DNA from: Lachnospiraceae bacterium
GTDB lineage: Bacteria; Bacillota; Clostridia; Lachnospirales; Lachnospiraceae
Direction: 5' to 3'
Assembly: GCA_014804755.1 (NCBI GenBank)
Contig: JAAUZE010000014.1
Location: forward strand, 1 to 64,000
Length of the DNA: 64,000 nucleotides
In this document: piece by piece, positions 45,084 to 54,229 of the stretch
How positions within the stretch are numbered: the stretch's first letter is position 1
Layout: every line of letters starts with the position of its first letter
The notes under the pieces: generated by a model
The model's input: only the letters and a program-made list of their open reading frames with translations
Told to the model about the DNA's origin: nothing
Database searches by the model: none
Position numbers and translations under genes: made by a program

Positions 45084-46238
45084 ATGAAAAGGAAGAAAGG
45101 AAAACGGGTTCGTTTTCAAAAAATTATAATGGGTTTGCTTATCTTTTTTTGCGTGGTGCTTTTTGCGGCGCTGTTGCATTTATTTTGGCTTGTGTATTCG
45201 GGGAAGGATGACCGGACGGAGCAGAATCCGATGCCATCAACATCGCCTGCTTCGCCGACACCGGCAATCATTTCACCGACGCCGGAGGCGGTACCGGCCG
45301 AGGGTTCTGAGCCGACGCCGGAAGCGATGCCGACCGTAGATCCCGCGCCAACGCAGAGGCCGATGGATGGTCCGCCGGAATATCCGTTTCGCACGGAGGA
45401 TATAACGATTGAGATTCCCGGACTTAAGCGGGAATATACGTTAGCGTGGGTAAGTGACCTACATATGGTATCGGATCTGGAACCGGCAACGGACGTGCAG
45501 GAGGAGTACATGGAAACCATTCAGGTGCGATATGAGTTTTTTAAGACAGAGGATGGGGTGTACAGCAAGGATCTGTGGCCGGAGATTGTGAGATTCCTGA
45601 ATTATGGGAATTTTGACGGTGTTATTTTTGGTGGAGATATGATAGATTATTGTAGTAAATCTAATTTGGAAATTTTTTTGGAGGGTTACCGCTGTCTGAA
45701 TGCCGGACAGATTATGTATATCAGGGCGGATCATGATTATGGATATTGGTATGGGGGCGATGTGTTGAAAGAGGCTGACACGCATGATCTGCATGTGGAG
45801 ATAGATGGGAATGTATTTGAAGAAAAATTAATGGATTTTGAAGAGTTTATAATCGTGGGCATCAACGATTCTACACAGAATATGTCTTATGAGCAGTATG
45901 ACAGCCTGGTGGATGTCCTCGGCAGGGGGAAACCGGTAATTATTGTTACCCATGTTCCGTATGAGTCTAAAGTTGACGAGAGCTTAGAGCAATTGTCAAT
46001 GGATTTTAGAAATAAAATATATTATTGGGGCGGAGGGGATTATGTGCCATATGGTGCGACAGAACAATATTTTGAAATTGTATATTCGGATTACACATCG
46101 ATCTGTCAGGTGCTCGCGGGGCATCTTCATAAGCCGTGGGACGGAAATCTTACAGAGAGAGTGAAGCAGCACATTTTTACGCCCGCTTTTGAAGGGACGA
46201 TTGGAATGATCCATATTATACCTGAAGAACAGGAATGA
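45084..46238 (+). CDS. Membrane-anchored calcineurin-like metallophosphoesterase
   Basis: 384 aa. N-terminal membrane anchor (IIMGLLIFFCVVLFAALLHL) followed by a Pro/Thr-rich linker with repeated SPTPE/PTPE motifs (~45-95), then an outside phosphoesterase domain. Dimetal motifs: VSDLHMVSDL (D-x-H), FGGDMIDY (GD), a RADHDY in place of GNHD, VTHVPYES (H) and AGHLHKPW (GHxH). Substrate is unknown; wall polymers or phosphonate/phosphate esters are possible. Last-but-one gene of the signalling locus; overlaps the next start (ATGA). Confidence 0.82.
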   Translation: MKRKKGKRVRFQKIIMGLLIFFCVVLFAALLHLFWLVYSGKDDRTEQNPMPSTSPASPTPAIISPTPEAVPAEGSEPTPEAMPTVDPAPTQRPMDGPPEYPFRTEDITIEIPGLKREYTLAWVSDLHMVSDLEPATDVQEEYMETIQVRYEFFKTEDGVYSKDLWPEIVRFLNYGNFDGVIFGGDMIDYCSKSNLEIFLEGYRCLNAGQIMYIRADHDYGYWYGGDVLKEADTHDLHVEIDGNVFEEKLMDFEEFIIVGINDSTQNMSYEQYDSLVDVLGRGKPVIIVTHVPYESKVDESLEQLSMDFRNKIYYWGGGDYVPYGATEQYFEIVYSDYTSICQVLAGHLHKPWDGNLTERVKQHIFTPAFEGTIGMIHIIPEEQE

Positions 46239-47347
46239 CGGAAGGGATACGGAAGCAAATGAATATTCATTCGAGAAGCAGAAAAAAAGAAGGATGGAGC
46301 AGGCTGTTCATGGGGGCAGCGCTTGCTTTGCTGGAGTTATATGTTCTATCCGGTATCAGTATGGCAATGGAAGCGGATGAATGGGAAGTGCAAAACATAT
46401 CGGAACACTCGGAGGAGGAGACGGGGCAGATTATCATTACGGATATGGGGATGCTGCCTGCAAAAAGACTTTCGGTCATTGACATTTACTATGAAAATCC
46501 AGTCAATTCTTATCAGGAATTGAAAGTCCCTTCACTATATATCAGGCAGAGAGGGTATTATTTTATAGTAGATACTTATCACGATCAGGTGCTTTATACC
46601 CAAAATCCAAATAAGCCGGTCAAAGACTGGCAGGTTATGGCGGGAGGTATGAACCGTCCGCATGCGATAGCGGGGAATGGTGAGGTCTGGCTGGTTGTTG
46701 ATACGGATAACAACAGGGTACTGGTATTTGAACGAATGAACGGAAGGTTTGAGAATACGCAGTGTTTTGAACAGATTGGGATTCGGCCTCATGATATAAA
46801 ATATGATGATGAGACAGACAGTTTTTTTGTGTGGAGTTCTATGACGGGAGAGATGTATATATTAAAGCGGGATTCTGTATCCGGTCTGATGTGTATTCAG
46901 GAAGTGCGCAAGATCTGTGAATTGGACAACTATTATATACGTTCATTTACGATGATGGGAGATATGATTTTATTTGTGTCAGGCACAAACGGATATATGC
47001 TGTTGGTTGATAAAAATTCTTTTAAAGTATTACAGCGCTACCCGGTTTCGGATGAAATTGCCGGAATGGCGTGTGTGAAGGTGATTGCGGACAGTTTCTA
47101 TATTACGGTGGCATGTGATTTGTATGGCAGACAGGAAGGGGCTGTATTCATCCGGACAAATGATCTTTGCGGATTGTGTGAGGGAGATTATGAAAATCTG
47201 AGTGTGGAGTATGGTTTGCAGGGGATTCCCTATTACATTGAGCAAATAGACGACTGTTATTACATGACAAATCACGGCACGTCAATGAGTGTCTTTCGGT
47301 TTCAAGAGACATATAACGGTCTAAGCCGGCCGGAAGTGGTTTATTAG
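46235..47347 (+). CDS. Exported beta-propeller-like protein
   Basis: 370 aa. A hydrophobic stretch (LFMGAALALLELYVLSGISM) after basic residues is a signal peptide or anchor. The rest reads as repeating four-strand blades of NHL/YVTN type: YFIVDTYHDQVLY, VWLVVDTDNNRVLVFE, FFVWSSMTGEMYIL, ILFVSGTNGYMLLVD. Starts at 46235 in the stop of the phosphoesterase gene, or at the ATG 46259. Probably a surface binding protein working with the phosphoesterase; ligand unknown. Confidence 0.72.
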   Translation: MTEGIRKQMNIHSRSRKKEGWSRLFMGAALALLELYVLSGISMAMEADEWEVQNISEHSEEETGQIIITDMGMLPAKRLSVIDIYYENPVNSYQELKVPSLYIRQRGYYFIVDTYHDQVLYTQNPNKPVKDWQVMAGGMNRPHAIAGNGEVWLVVDTDNNRVLVFERMNGRFENTQCFEQIGIRPHDIKYDDETDSFFVWSSMTGEMYILKRDSVSGLMCIQEVRKICELDNYYIRSFTMMGDMILFVSGTNGYMLLVDKNSFKVLQRYPVSDEIAGMACVKVIADSFYITVACDLYGRQEGAVFIRTNDLCGLCEGDYENLSVEYGLQGIPYYIEQIDDCYYMTNHGTSMSVFRFQETYNGLSRPEVVY

Positions 47348-47383
47348 AAAATTTGTGAAACGGAATAATCATGAAACTTCCGC

Positions 47384-47412
47384 TTGGATTGTCCTCCCAA
47401 CTATTGTATAAT
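47384..47412 (+). promoter_or_regulatory. Sigma-A promoter before the 96-aa gene
   Basis: TTGGAT (47384-47389), 17-nt spacer, perfect TATAAT (47407-47412). The leader that follows holds two dyads: 47452-47471 (TCCGC...GCGGA) and TATGCA/TGCATA at 47479-47495, the second just before the SD. Confidence 0.7.
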
Positions 47413-47513
47413 AAAAATACATACAAAGACAGACAAACAGCTGCGAAAGACTCCGCGAAAGCTTTTGCGGATGTTTGATATGCATTTCGTGCATACTAAG
47501 GGAGGTGTCACAT

Positions 47514-47804
47514 ATGAAATGTATCAGAATGGAAATGGAAGCGGATGTAAAACAATATGAGCAGGGAAAAGGAATGGAGGACGGCTGCGAGCTTTGGGCG
47601 GACGTGGTGACAAAGGGCTGGATCGTGACGGATTCGCTCGTTAAGATCACACGGGAAGACGGCGCCATTGTGTGTCCTTACATCAAAAACCGCAGAGGAC
47701 GGATCTTTATCAGTGAGGGCGATTACCTGATCTATGATGAGGACGGAACAAAGCATGTGTGCGGCGCGGACAAGGTATTCCAGCGCTATCGTCCGGTTGA
47801 ATAA
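47514..47804 (+). CDS. Conserved small protein of unknown function
   Basis: 96 aa, no signal or membrane segment. GGGAGG stands 8 nt before the ATG at 47514; an earlier in-frame ATG (47475) is within the leader hairpin and unlikely. The C-terminal half (RRGRIFISEGDYLIYDEDGTKHVC) reads like a small beta-barrel, similar to short prophage-type proteins. It has its own strong promoter, structured leader and terminator array, so it is a single-gene unit between the secretion and flagellar regulons. Confidence 0.75.
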   Translation: MKCIRMEMEADVKQYEQGKGMEDGCELWADVVTKGWIVTDSLVKITREDGAIVCPYIKNRRGRIFISEGDYLIYDEDGTKHVCGADKVFQRYRPVE

Positions 47805-47805
47805 A

Positions 47806-47940
47806 AAAGAACGCTGCGCGTTCTTTCGAAGAATTGCTTACGCAATTCTTCCGGAACTGTGAAATTTCCCATAAGTTAAAAAAGATTTCCGCGCCGCGGA
47901 ACTCTTTTGAAGAATCCGCTTCCTGCGGATTCTTTTTTTG
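47806..47940 (+). terminator. Array of three hairpins with final T-tract
   Basis: Stem 1: AAAGAACGC (47806-47814) / 47818-47826. Stem 2: GAAGAATTGC (47828-47837) / 47842-47851. Stem 3: AGAATCCGC (47911-47919) / GCGGATTCT (47925-47933), followed by seven Ts in total. The last is a clear intrinsic terminator; the others may reinforce it. Confidence 0.85.
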
Positions 47941-47979
47941 ATTCGTGTCTCCTTTTTATGTCAAAAATAGAAAAAACAC

Positions 47980-48006
47980 TAAAGTAAATTCAAAAAGCGT
48001 CGATAA
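47980..48006 (+). promoter_or_regulatory. Sigma-28 (FliA/SigD) promoter of flgM
   Basis: TAAA (47980-47983), 15-nt spacer, GTCGATAA (47999-48006), one base from the GCCGATAA consensus. This places flgM and probably the following hook-associated genes in the late flagellar class. Confidence 0.82.
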
Positions 48007-48048
48007 ATGTTATGAGAGCGAATGATCCATGGAAGGAGGAGAACGGCT

Positions 48049-48321
48049 ATGCGTATCGGAGGATTAACACAGGTACAGCAGTTATACAACTCACAGAAGA
48101 AGCCCGATGTAAAGAAAAAGGCGGGTACGAGCTTTGCCGATCAGGTGCAGATTTCCAGCTTGGGAAAAGATTATCAGACTGCGAAAACGGCTGTTGCAAA
48201 CAGTCCCGATGTTCGTGAGGATTTGGTAGCATCCCTGAAAGAACGGATTCAGAATGGGACTTACGAGGTAGACGGCGGAGATTTTGCGGATAAATTGATA
48301 AAGGCATACGGAGCTCTGTAA
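48049..48321 (+). CDS. flgM: Anti-sigma-28 factor FlgM
   Basis: 90 aa. It binds and silences sigma-28 until the hook is complete, then is exported. Low-complexity N-terminus (LTQVQQLYNSQKKPDVKKKA) and conserved C-terminal sigma-binding part (REDLVASLKERIQNGTYEV, FADKLIKAYG). The ATG at 48049 is preceded by GGAAGGAGG. Head of the late flagellar cluster and itself under a sigma-28 promoter, giving feedback. Confidence 0.93.
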   Translation: MRIGGLTQVQQLYNSQKKPDVKKKAGTSFADQVQISSLGKDYQTAKTAVANSPDVREDLVASLKERIQNGTYEVDGGDFADKLIKAYGAL

Positions 48322-48387
48322 GAGCGCTTTTGGTATAAGCACTCTTACAGAGGCTGCTTCTTAGGTAACAGAGATAAGAAGCTTTTT
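48314..48387 (+). terminator. Tandem hairpins after flgM (attenuating terminator)
   Basis: An 11-bp inverted repeat (48314-48324 / 48342-48352) includes the flgM stop codon. It is followed by GCTTCTTA (48356-48363) / TAAGAAGC (48375-48382) and five Ts. The second is an intrinsic terminator. As flgN follows in the same direction without a visible promoter of its own, partial read-through is likely. Confidence 0.6.
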
Positions 48388-48422
48388 CGAATAAGCGCCT
48401 ATGTGCGATCAGGAGGATTTCA

Positions 48423-48944
48423 GTGGCTAGCTTGATGGAAAATCTGATGGCTGTCTTGGACAGCGAGAATGCAGAATACGAGACGTTGCTGGAATTATCC
48501 AGAAGAAAGACTCCGGTTATTGTGGCAGGTAATCTGGAGGAATTAGAAAAGATCACGGATGAGGAACAAAACGTGGTAGAACGCATCAACCGACTCGATA
48601 AAAAACGGGTTGAGGTGACTGCGGATATCGCCAACGTCATGAACAAGGATGTTGCCAGCTTGAAGTTAACCAACATAATAGAGCTGCTTGAAAAAAGACC
48701 GGCGGAGCAGAATAAGCTCGCGGATATTTATGACCGTCTGCAAAAGACGGTGCGCGAGATGGTGCGGATCAACGAACATAACAGGGACTTGATCATGGAT
48801 TCTCTGGAGATGGTGGATTTTGAACTCCAGCTCATGCAGTCGATGCGGTCGGCACCCGAAACGGCGGATTACACCAGTAACGCGCAGAGCGCGGGCATGG
48901 CGTATGGCGGCAGGGTAAATGCATCCTTTGATGCCAAGCAGTAG
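48423..48944 (+). CDS. flgN: FlgN-family flagellar export chaperone
   Basis: 173 aa, helical, the cytosolic chaperone for FlgK and FlgL. Features: LMENLMAVLDSENAEYETLL at the start, RKTPVIVAGNLEELEKITDE, and a C-terminal coil ending in VDFELQLMQSMRS plus a flexible tail. GTG start with AGGAGG 6 nt upstream. Directly precedes its client gene flgK. Confidence 0.88.
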   Translation: MASLMENLMAVLDSENAEYETLLELSRRKTPVIVAGNLEELEKITDEEQNVVERINRLDKKRVEVTADIANVMNKDVASLKLTNIIELLEKRPAEQNKLADIYDRLQKTVREMVRINEHNRDLIMDSLEMVDFELQLMQSMRSAPETADYTSNAQSAGMAYGGRVNASFDAKQ

Positions 48945-48968
48945 TTCAGAGCGAAGGCGGGTTTTTTT

Positions 48969-50618
48969 ATGTCATTAATGAGCGCATTATCAGTAGGCCG
49001 TTTAGGCTTACAGACAAGTCAAAATGCATTAAATACAGTAGCGCATAACGTATCCAATGCGGATACGAAGGGGTATACCAGGCAGCAGGTGCAGCTTGGG
49101 GATAATGTATATAATACGATCAAATATAACTTTTCTGGGGTGTCCAGTCAACAGATCGGACTGGGCGTTATGTACACTCAGACCAGACAGGTGCGGGATG
49201 ACTTTTTGGATAAGCTTTACCGCAAGGAGTCCGGTCGGAGTGCTTTCTATGAAGTTTCTTATGATACCCTGTATCAAATTGAGAATATTTTTGGCGAGCC
49301 GGGCGAGAATCCGTTCCAAGCTTCAGTTGACAGATTGTGGGAAGCGGTGGAGGAACTTTCTAAGGATCCGAGCAGCGCTGTGAATCAGGGACTTTTGATT
49401 CAGCGTTCAAGCCAGTTTATTGACGAGGCGAATATTGTCTACAAGGAACTGCGCGCCTATCAGGATAACTTAAACCAACAAATATACGATAACGTCAAAA
49501 CGATCAATAAGTACGGCAAAGCCATCTACGAGTTGAATGAGCAGATTCAGCGGATTGAGGCGGCAGGGGTCGAGCATGCAAACGATTTGCGCGACCAGCG
49601 TAATTATTATCTCGATGAGCTTGCAAAAATGACGAACATGACCTACTCAGTGGATGTGTTCGGCAATTATAACGTAAGGATTGATGGAGAGAGCTTTGTT
49701 TCAAGGGGACAGTTCTATGAGATGGGAGTGTTTACCGAGGATAACGGATTTTATACACCATATTGGGTAAATCTTGCGGAAAAGACCATTGACCGGTATG
49801 GCAGGGAGACGCTTGATATTTCCCATGCCAAGGTCGTCGATACGAACAGACCGATCTCTACGGCGATCAACACAGACATCGGAAAATTGGAATCACTCAT
49901 GTATGCGCGTGGTGACCATCGCGCGAATTATACCGAGCTCGAGACGGAAGCGAAGTATGATAAGATCCAGAATTCGCTTATCATGAATGTGCAGGCGGAA
50001 TTTGACCGGCTGATTCATGACATCACGACGGGAATCAATCAGATCCTTGAGGATGCATCCGATCCTGCGAACGGTTATCTTTGCAACAGTGACGGCAGCC
50101 CGATTCAGCTGTTCGTGAAGAATGTGACGCCTACGCATATCTATAATGAAGCGACGGGCATTTGGGAGAAGATGAAAGAGGATCCGGATAACTTTGAAAC
50201 CCTGTTTACGGTCGGAAGTATCCGCCTGAATGACGACTTAGCAAAACAGCCGACCCTGCTTGGATTTGTTAAGCCGGAGGGCTCGACGGATTATGAGACG
50301 GGACAAAAGCTATACCAGCTGTTTGAGGAAGAAACGCATGCGTTGAATCCGAACCTGAAGACCTTGGCGAATTTTTCTGACTATTACATGAATTTAACGA
50401 ACCAGATCGCCAATTCCGGTTACGCATATAAAAAGTTGACGGAAGATCAGCAGGAAACTGTCAGCGCGGTGGGTTCAGCGAGAGAGGAGATCATCGGCGT
50501 ATCAACGGACGAGGAGCTGACCCATATGATAAAGTTCCAAAACGCTTACAATGCGAGCAGCCGGTATATCAATGCGGTGGATGAATTACTGGAACATTTG
50601 ATCAATGCGCTTGCGTAA
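48969..50618 (+). CDS. flgK: Hook-associated protein FlgK (HAP1), copy 1
   Basis: 549 aa, forms the hook-filament junction. Conserved N-terminus LQTSQNALNTVAHNVSNADT and C-terminus MIKFQNAYNASSRYINAVDE are the D0 helices. The centre (residues ~100-430) is a normal HAP1 body. SD AAGGCGGG. A second, divergent FlgK follows, so this is one of two paralogues; which builds the junction is not clear. Confidence 0.93.
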   Translation: MSLMSALSVGRLGLQTSQNALNTVAHNVSNADTKGYTRQQVQLGDNVYNTIKYNFSGVSSQQIGLGVMYTQTRQVRDDFLDKLYRKESGRSAFYEVSYDTLYQIENIFGEPGENPFQASVDRLWEAVEELSKDPSSAVNQGLLIQRSSQFIDEANIVYKELRAYQDNLNQQIYDNVKTINKYGKAIYELNEQIQRIEAAGVEHANDLRDQRNYYLDELAKMTNMTYSVDVFGNYNVRIDGESFVSRGQFYEMGVFTEDNGFYTPYWVNLAEKTIDRYGRETLDISHAKVVDTNRPISTAINTDIGKLESLMYARGDHRANYTELETEAKYDKIQNSLIMNVQAEFDRLIHDITTGINQILEDASDPANGYLCNSDGSPIQLFVKNVTPTHIYNEATGIWEKMKEDPDNFETLFTVGSIRLNDDLAKQPTLLGFVKPEGSTDYETGQKLYQLFEEETHALNPNLKTLANFSDYYMNLTNQIANSGYAYKKLTEDQQETVSAVGSAREEIIGVSTDEELTHMIKFQNAYNASSRYINAVDELLEHLINALA

Positions 50619-50700
50619 ACGATTAGAGCCAGGAACAACAAGTCCGTGTGAACGAATGCAGATAAGCGGATTCGAGTGATAAGATAGAGGAGGAAATGAG

Positions 50701-52602
50701 ATGCCTTCACAATTTTTTGGATTAAACATTGCCTATTCGTCTTTGCTGGCGTCGAACGCCGCGTTGAATACGACGGCGAATAACATAGCGAACGAGGAGA
50801 CGAAGGGATATAGCAAGCAGCAAGTTGTCACACAGGCTTCCGATGCGCTGCGCGTCTTTTCAAAATACGGTTGTGCGGGTGCGGGCGTTGATACATTGTC
50901 GATCGAGCGCCTTCGCAATGAATATTATGACATCAGATATTGGAATAACAATGCGAATCTCGGTGAGTATACGGTAAAAGACGACTACATGAAGATGCTG
51001 GAGGATTACTTCAAGGATGATGATGAGGTCGTAGGATTTAATACCCTTTTCGGGGCGATGTATGACGCGTTGGAGGAGTTGTCCAAACACGGAGGAGATG
51101 CGACCTATAAGCAGGCGTTTTTGCAGAGCTCGACGAGTCTGACGGACTATTTCAATTCGATGTACGCCAGCCTGCAAAATACGCAGAAGGACTTGAATGC
51201 TGAGCTGAAGGTGACGGTTGATCAGATTAATTCTTATGCGTCAGAGATTGCTTCGTTAAATAAGCGGATCAATGTGATTGAGCAGAGCGGCGGCAATGCC
51301 AATGAACTTCGTGATCAAAGAGGATATATCGTTGACAAATTATCCGAGCTGGTCGATGTGGAGACGGAGGAACAGACCGTTTACGATCCGAACAACCCGG
51401 ACCGGGATACAAAGATGACGAGATATCTCGTGAAGATTGCGGGGGGACAGTCCCTTGTATCCGGTACGAACTATAATACATTAGAATGTGTGGGACGATC
51501 CAATACCGAGAAGCGGAATCAGTCGGATATTGATGGTATCTATGACATTAAATGGAGTAATGGAAACAATTTCGACCTGCACAATGCGAGCCTGAAGGGA
51601 ACCTTAAAAGGGATTATCGATGTGCGCGATGGCAATAATAACGAGTATTTCCATGGCACGATCACCTCGATCGGGCTAACGGAGCCGGATGCTGACGGAA
51701 AAAGGCATCAGACCGCTACGGTAGAGGTGACGGCAGAATACCTGAAGGACTTAAATAAATCCAATTTGGCGGAGTTCGGTAAGATTCGTCTTTATGATCA
51801 GGAAGTATGCTACGATAACTTTACATTCTCCTATGACGCAGCAACGGATAAGTATTATTACACGTTTGAGATGAGCGACTCCAATACGGCGCTGAACAGC
51901 AGCAAGATCGGAAAGGAAGCCGCAGTCGGGGTGGGAAACCGGTATCAGGGCATTCCTTATTATATGCAGCAGATGAGCGAGTGGCTCAGGGAGTACGCTG
52001 CGGCGTTTAATAAGATTGTGGCGCAGGAGGGTTCGGTTGACGGCTATGGTGATCAGGCGAAGAACCTGTTTGTGGCGAACAGTCTGACAGGTGATTTTCA
52101 GTATAATTGTGTCGGCGAGCCGGATAAGGTGGATGCAAATGGAAATCCGGTGAGCTATTCAATCAAAAGCACGGACAATGCCTATTATCGGATCACGGCG
52201 GGAAGCGTTGACATTGACACAGCGATCAACCGGGATGCAGCGCTGCTCGGAACGCATACTGTGGCTACCGCAGGACAGGACAAATATGATGTCGTGGAGC
52301 AGATGATCGATCTGCATACGAACAAAAGCAGAATGAGTTTCCGCGGCTGTTCCTCAGAAGAATTTTTGCAGTGTATTTTATCGGATATCACCTTGAACAC
52401 GGGAGCTGCGAGAACGTTTCATGCCAAGTATGATGAACTTGGAAACACGATCGATAATCTCAGACTTTCCGTTTCGGGCGTGGATAAGGATGAGGAGGGC
52501 GTCGATCTGGTAAAATACCAGAACGCTTATACGCTTGCATCCAAGATGATCAACTGCTTTACGGAAATTTATGACAGACTGATACTACAGACCGGCGTTT
52601 AA
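50701..52602 (+). CDS. Hook-associated protein FlgK, copy 2
   Basis: 633 aa. N-terminus YSSLLASNAALNTTANNIAN and C-terminus LVKYQNAYTLASKMINCFTE are the FlgK D0 helices. It is 84 residues longer than copy 1, mostly in the middle, where sequence identity looks low. SD AGGAGG. It may have a different role, such as a second junction ring or an alternative filament. Confidence 0.88.
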   Translation: MPSQFFGLNIAYSSLLASNAALNTTANNIANEETKGYSKQQVVTQASDALRVFSKYGCAGAGVDTLSIERLRNEYYDIRYWNNNANLGEYTVKDDYMKMLEDYFKDDDEVVGFNTLFGAMYDALEELSKHGGDATYKQAFLQSSTSLTDYFNSMYASLQNTQKDLNAELKVTVDQINSYASEIASLNKRINVIEQSGGNANELRDQRGYIVDKLSELVDVETEEQTVYDPNNPDRDTKMTRYLVKIAGGQSLVSGTNYNTLECVGRSNTEKRNQSDIDGIYDIKWSNGNNFDLHNASLKGTLKGIIDVRDGNNNEYFHGTITSIGLTEPDADGKRHQTATVEVTAEYLKDLNKSNLAEFGKIRLYDQEVCYDNFTFSYDAATDKYYYTFEMSDSNTALNSSKIGKEAAVGVGNRYQGIPYYMQQMSEWLREYAAAFNKIVAQEGSVDGYGDQAKNLFVANSLTGDFQYNCVGEPDKVDANGNPVSYSIKSTDNAYYRITAGSVDIDTAINRDAALLGTHTVATAGQDKYDVVEQMIDLHTNKSRMSFRGCSSEEFLQCILSDITLNTGAARTFHAKYDELGNTIDNLRLSVSGVDKDEEGVDLVKYQNAYTLASKMINCFTEIYDRLILQTGV

Positions 52603-52623
52603 GCATAAGAAAGGAAGGCTGCT

Positions 52624-54180
52624 ATGCGAATTACAAATAAGATCATGCAGAATAATTCCCTGCGGAATATCAATACAAACAAGGAGCTGCAGAGCCAGCT
52701 GAGCATTCAGATGCAGACGGGTAATAAGCTGACAAGACCGTCCGATGATCCGGTGGTTGCAATCCGTTCCCTGCGCCTTTCGACGAACTTAACGAAGGTG
52801 ACACAGTATAATGAAAAGAATGCGGAGGATGCCAAGAGCTGGATGAAGGCGACGGAGGACGCGATTTATGCGGGCGAGGAACTGATCGAGTCGATGTATA
52901 GATTATGTAACAGCTCCACAAGTGATGATAAGAACACCGCGAATTATCAGGCGGCTCTTCTTGAGTTGCAGCAGAGTGCAAAGGAATTCTATGATACCGG
53001 CGATACGGATTTTGGCGGACGGAATGTATTTACGGGCTATCGGACTGAATCGAAATTACAGTTTCAGGCGGGCGAAACGGTAGAGTACCGGATTACAGAA
53101 GAGTTCACGCTGAAGGATTTACAGACGCGGACACATATCAATACAAAGGATCCCAATAATACCAATCCGAACGGTGATATTTTCGGTTATACGGAAGCTG
53201 CGGGATTTACGGTGGACGAGACGATGGTCGTGCCGGAAGAGTATACGCGTTTCCGACTTGCTTATGATGATCTGAGAGATTTTTCAGATCAGATTGATCC
53301 GTATGTCCCGATATTCAAGTATCTTAATCCGGCTGATCCGGCGGCGGATGCAGATGGATATGTTTCCCTTGGTTTAGTTATCAAAAATTCAACAGATCCG
53401 GAAGCTTATACACCGGATGACGACAAGGCATATCTTCTTGCGGATACCGGAGAAGTGATTTTCGGAAAGGCGGTCATTGATGCGATGTCGGCGCTTCCTA
53501 ATACGACAACCTTTTCCATTGAATATGAGAAGCATGAGTGGGTTACGGGGGATCTGAGGCCGGAGCATTATTTTGACTGTGAGGTTAAGACGGATAAGAT
53601 AGACGAGGGCGGAAATCCGGTGTGGCTGGAGTATGAATCGGGCAGTAAACAGAGGATCGAATATGATCTGGGGGCGAATCAGTCGCTTCAGGTGAACACG
53701 GTTGCCGGGGAGGTATATGTTCATGACGTCGGACGTGACGTGGAAGACCTTGAGGTCGCGATCAATCAGTTGGCGAAGCTCGACGACATCGTCAACTGTC
53801 TCGAGGAAAAGATAGCGTCCTTGTCGGAGGGGGCGGAATTAGATGCGGCAAATCTGCAGCTGGATGCGGCAAAGAAGGCGCAGAGCCTTGTCAAGGATCA
53901 GGTGCAGAAGCTGTTCGGTTCGACTATGACAAGCATGAAGACCTATCAGGATCTTGTCAATCTTGCGGGAACGAACGTCGGTACGAGGGGCGCGCGCTTA
54001 GATTTGATCCAGAACCGATTAGAGGGGCAGCAGGCAACCTTTAAGGAGCTTTATATCAACAATAATCACAAGGAAATCGAGGATTCGACGACGGAGCTTG
54101 CCAGCGCAAAACTCACTTACGATGCGGCGCTTTCTGCGACGGCAAAGATTCTGCAGACGAGTCTGATGAACTATATCTAA
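52624..54180 (+). CDS. flgL: Hook-associated protein FlgL (HAP3)
   Basis: 518 aa, larger than the usual ~300. N-terminus RITNKIMQNNSLRNINTNKE and TRPSDDPVVAIRSLRL are flagellin-like; C-terminus has GTRGARLDLIQNRLEGQQ. The extra ~200 residues lie in the centre (about 150-380), as in the outer domain of flagellins. SD AGGAAGG. Follows FlgK in the usual order. Confidence 0.92.
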   Translation: MRITNKIMQNNSLRNINTNKELQSQLSIQMQTGNKLTRPSDDPVVAIRSLRLSTNLTKVTQYNEKNAEDAKSWMKATEDAIYAGEELIESMYRLCNSSTSDDKNTANYQAALLELQQSAKEFYDTGDTDFGGRNVFTGYRTESKLQFQAGETVEYRITEEFTLKDLQTRTHINTKDPNNTNPNGDIFGYTEAAGFTVDETMVVPEEYTRFRLAYDDLRDFSDQIDPYVPIFKYLNPADPAADADGYVSLGLVIKNSTDPEAYTPDDDKAYLLADTGEVIFGKAVIDAMSALPNTTTFSIEYEKHEWVTGDLRPEHYFDCEVKTDKIDEGGNPVWLEYESGSKQRIEYDLGANQSLQVNTVAGEVYVHDVGRDVEDLEVAINQLAKLDDIVNCLEEKIASLSEGAELDAANLQLDAAKKAQSLVKDQVQKLFGSTMTSMKTYQDLVNLAGTNVGTRGARLDLIQNRLEGQQATFKELYINNNHKEIEDSTTELASAKLTYDAALSATAKILQTSLMNYI

Positions 54181-54229
54181 CAAAAAAATAAGGTTAATGA
54201 ATAACCTTAGGAAAGAGAGGCATGATGCT

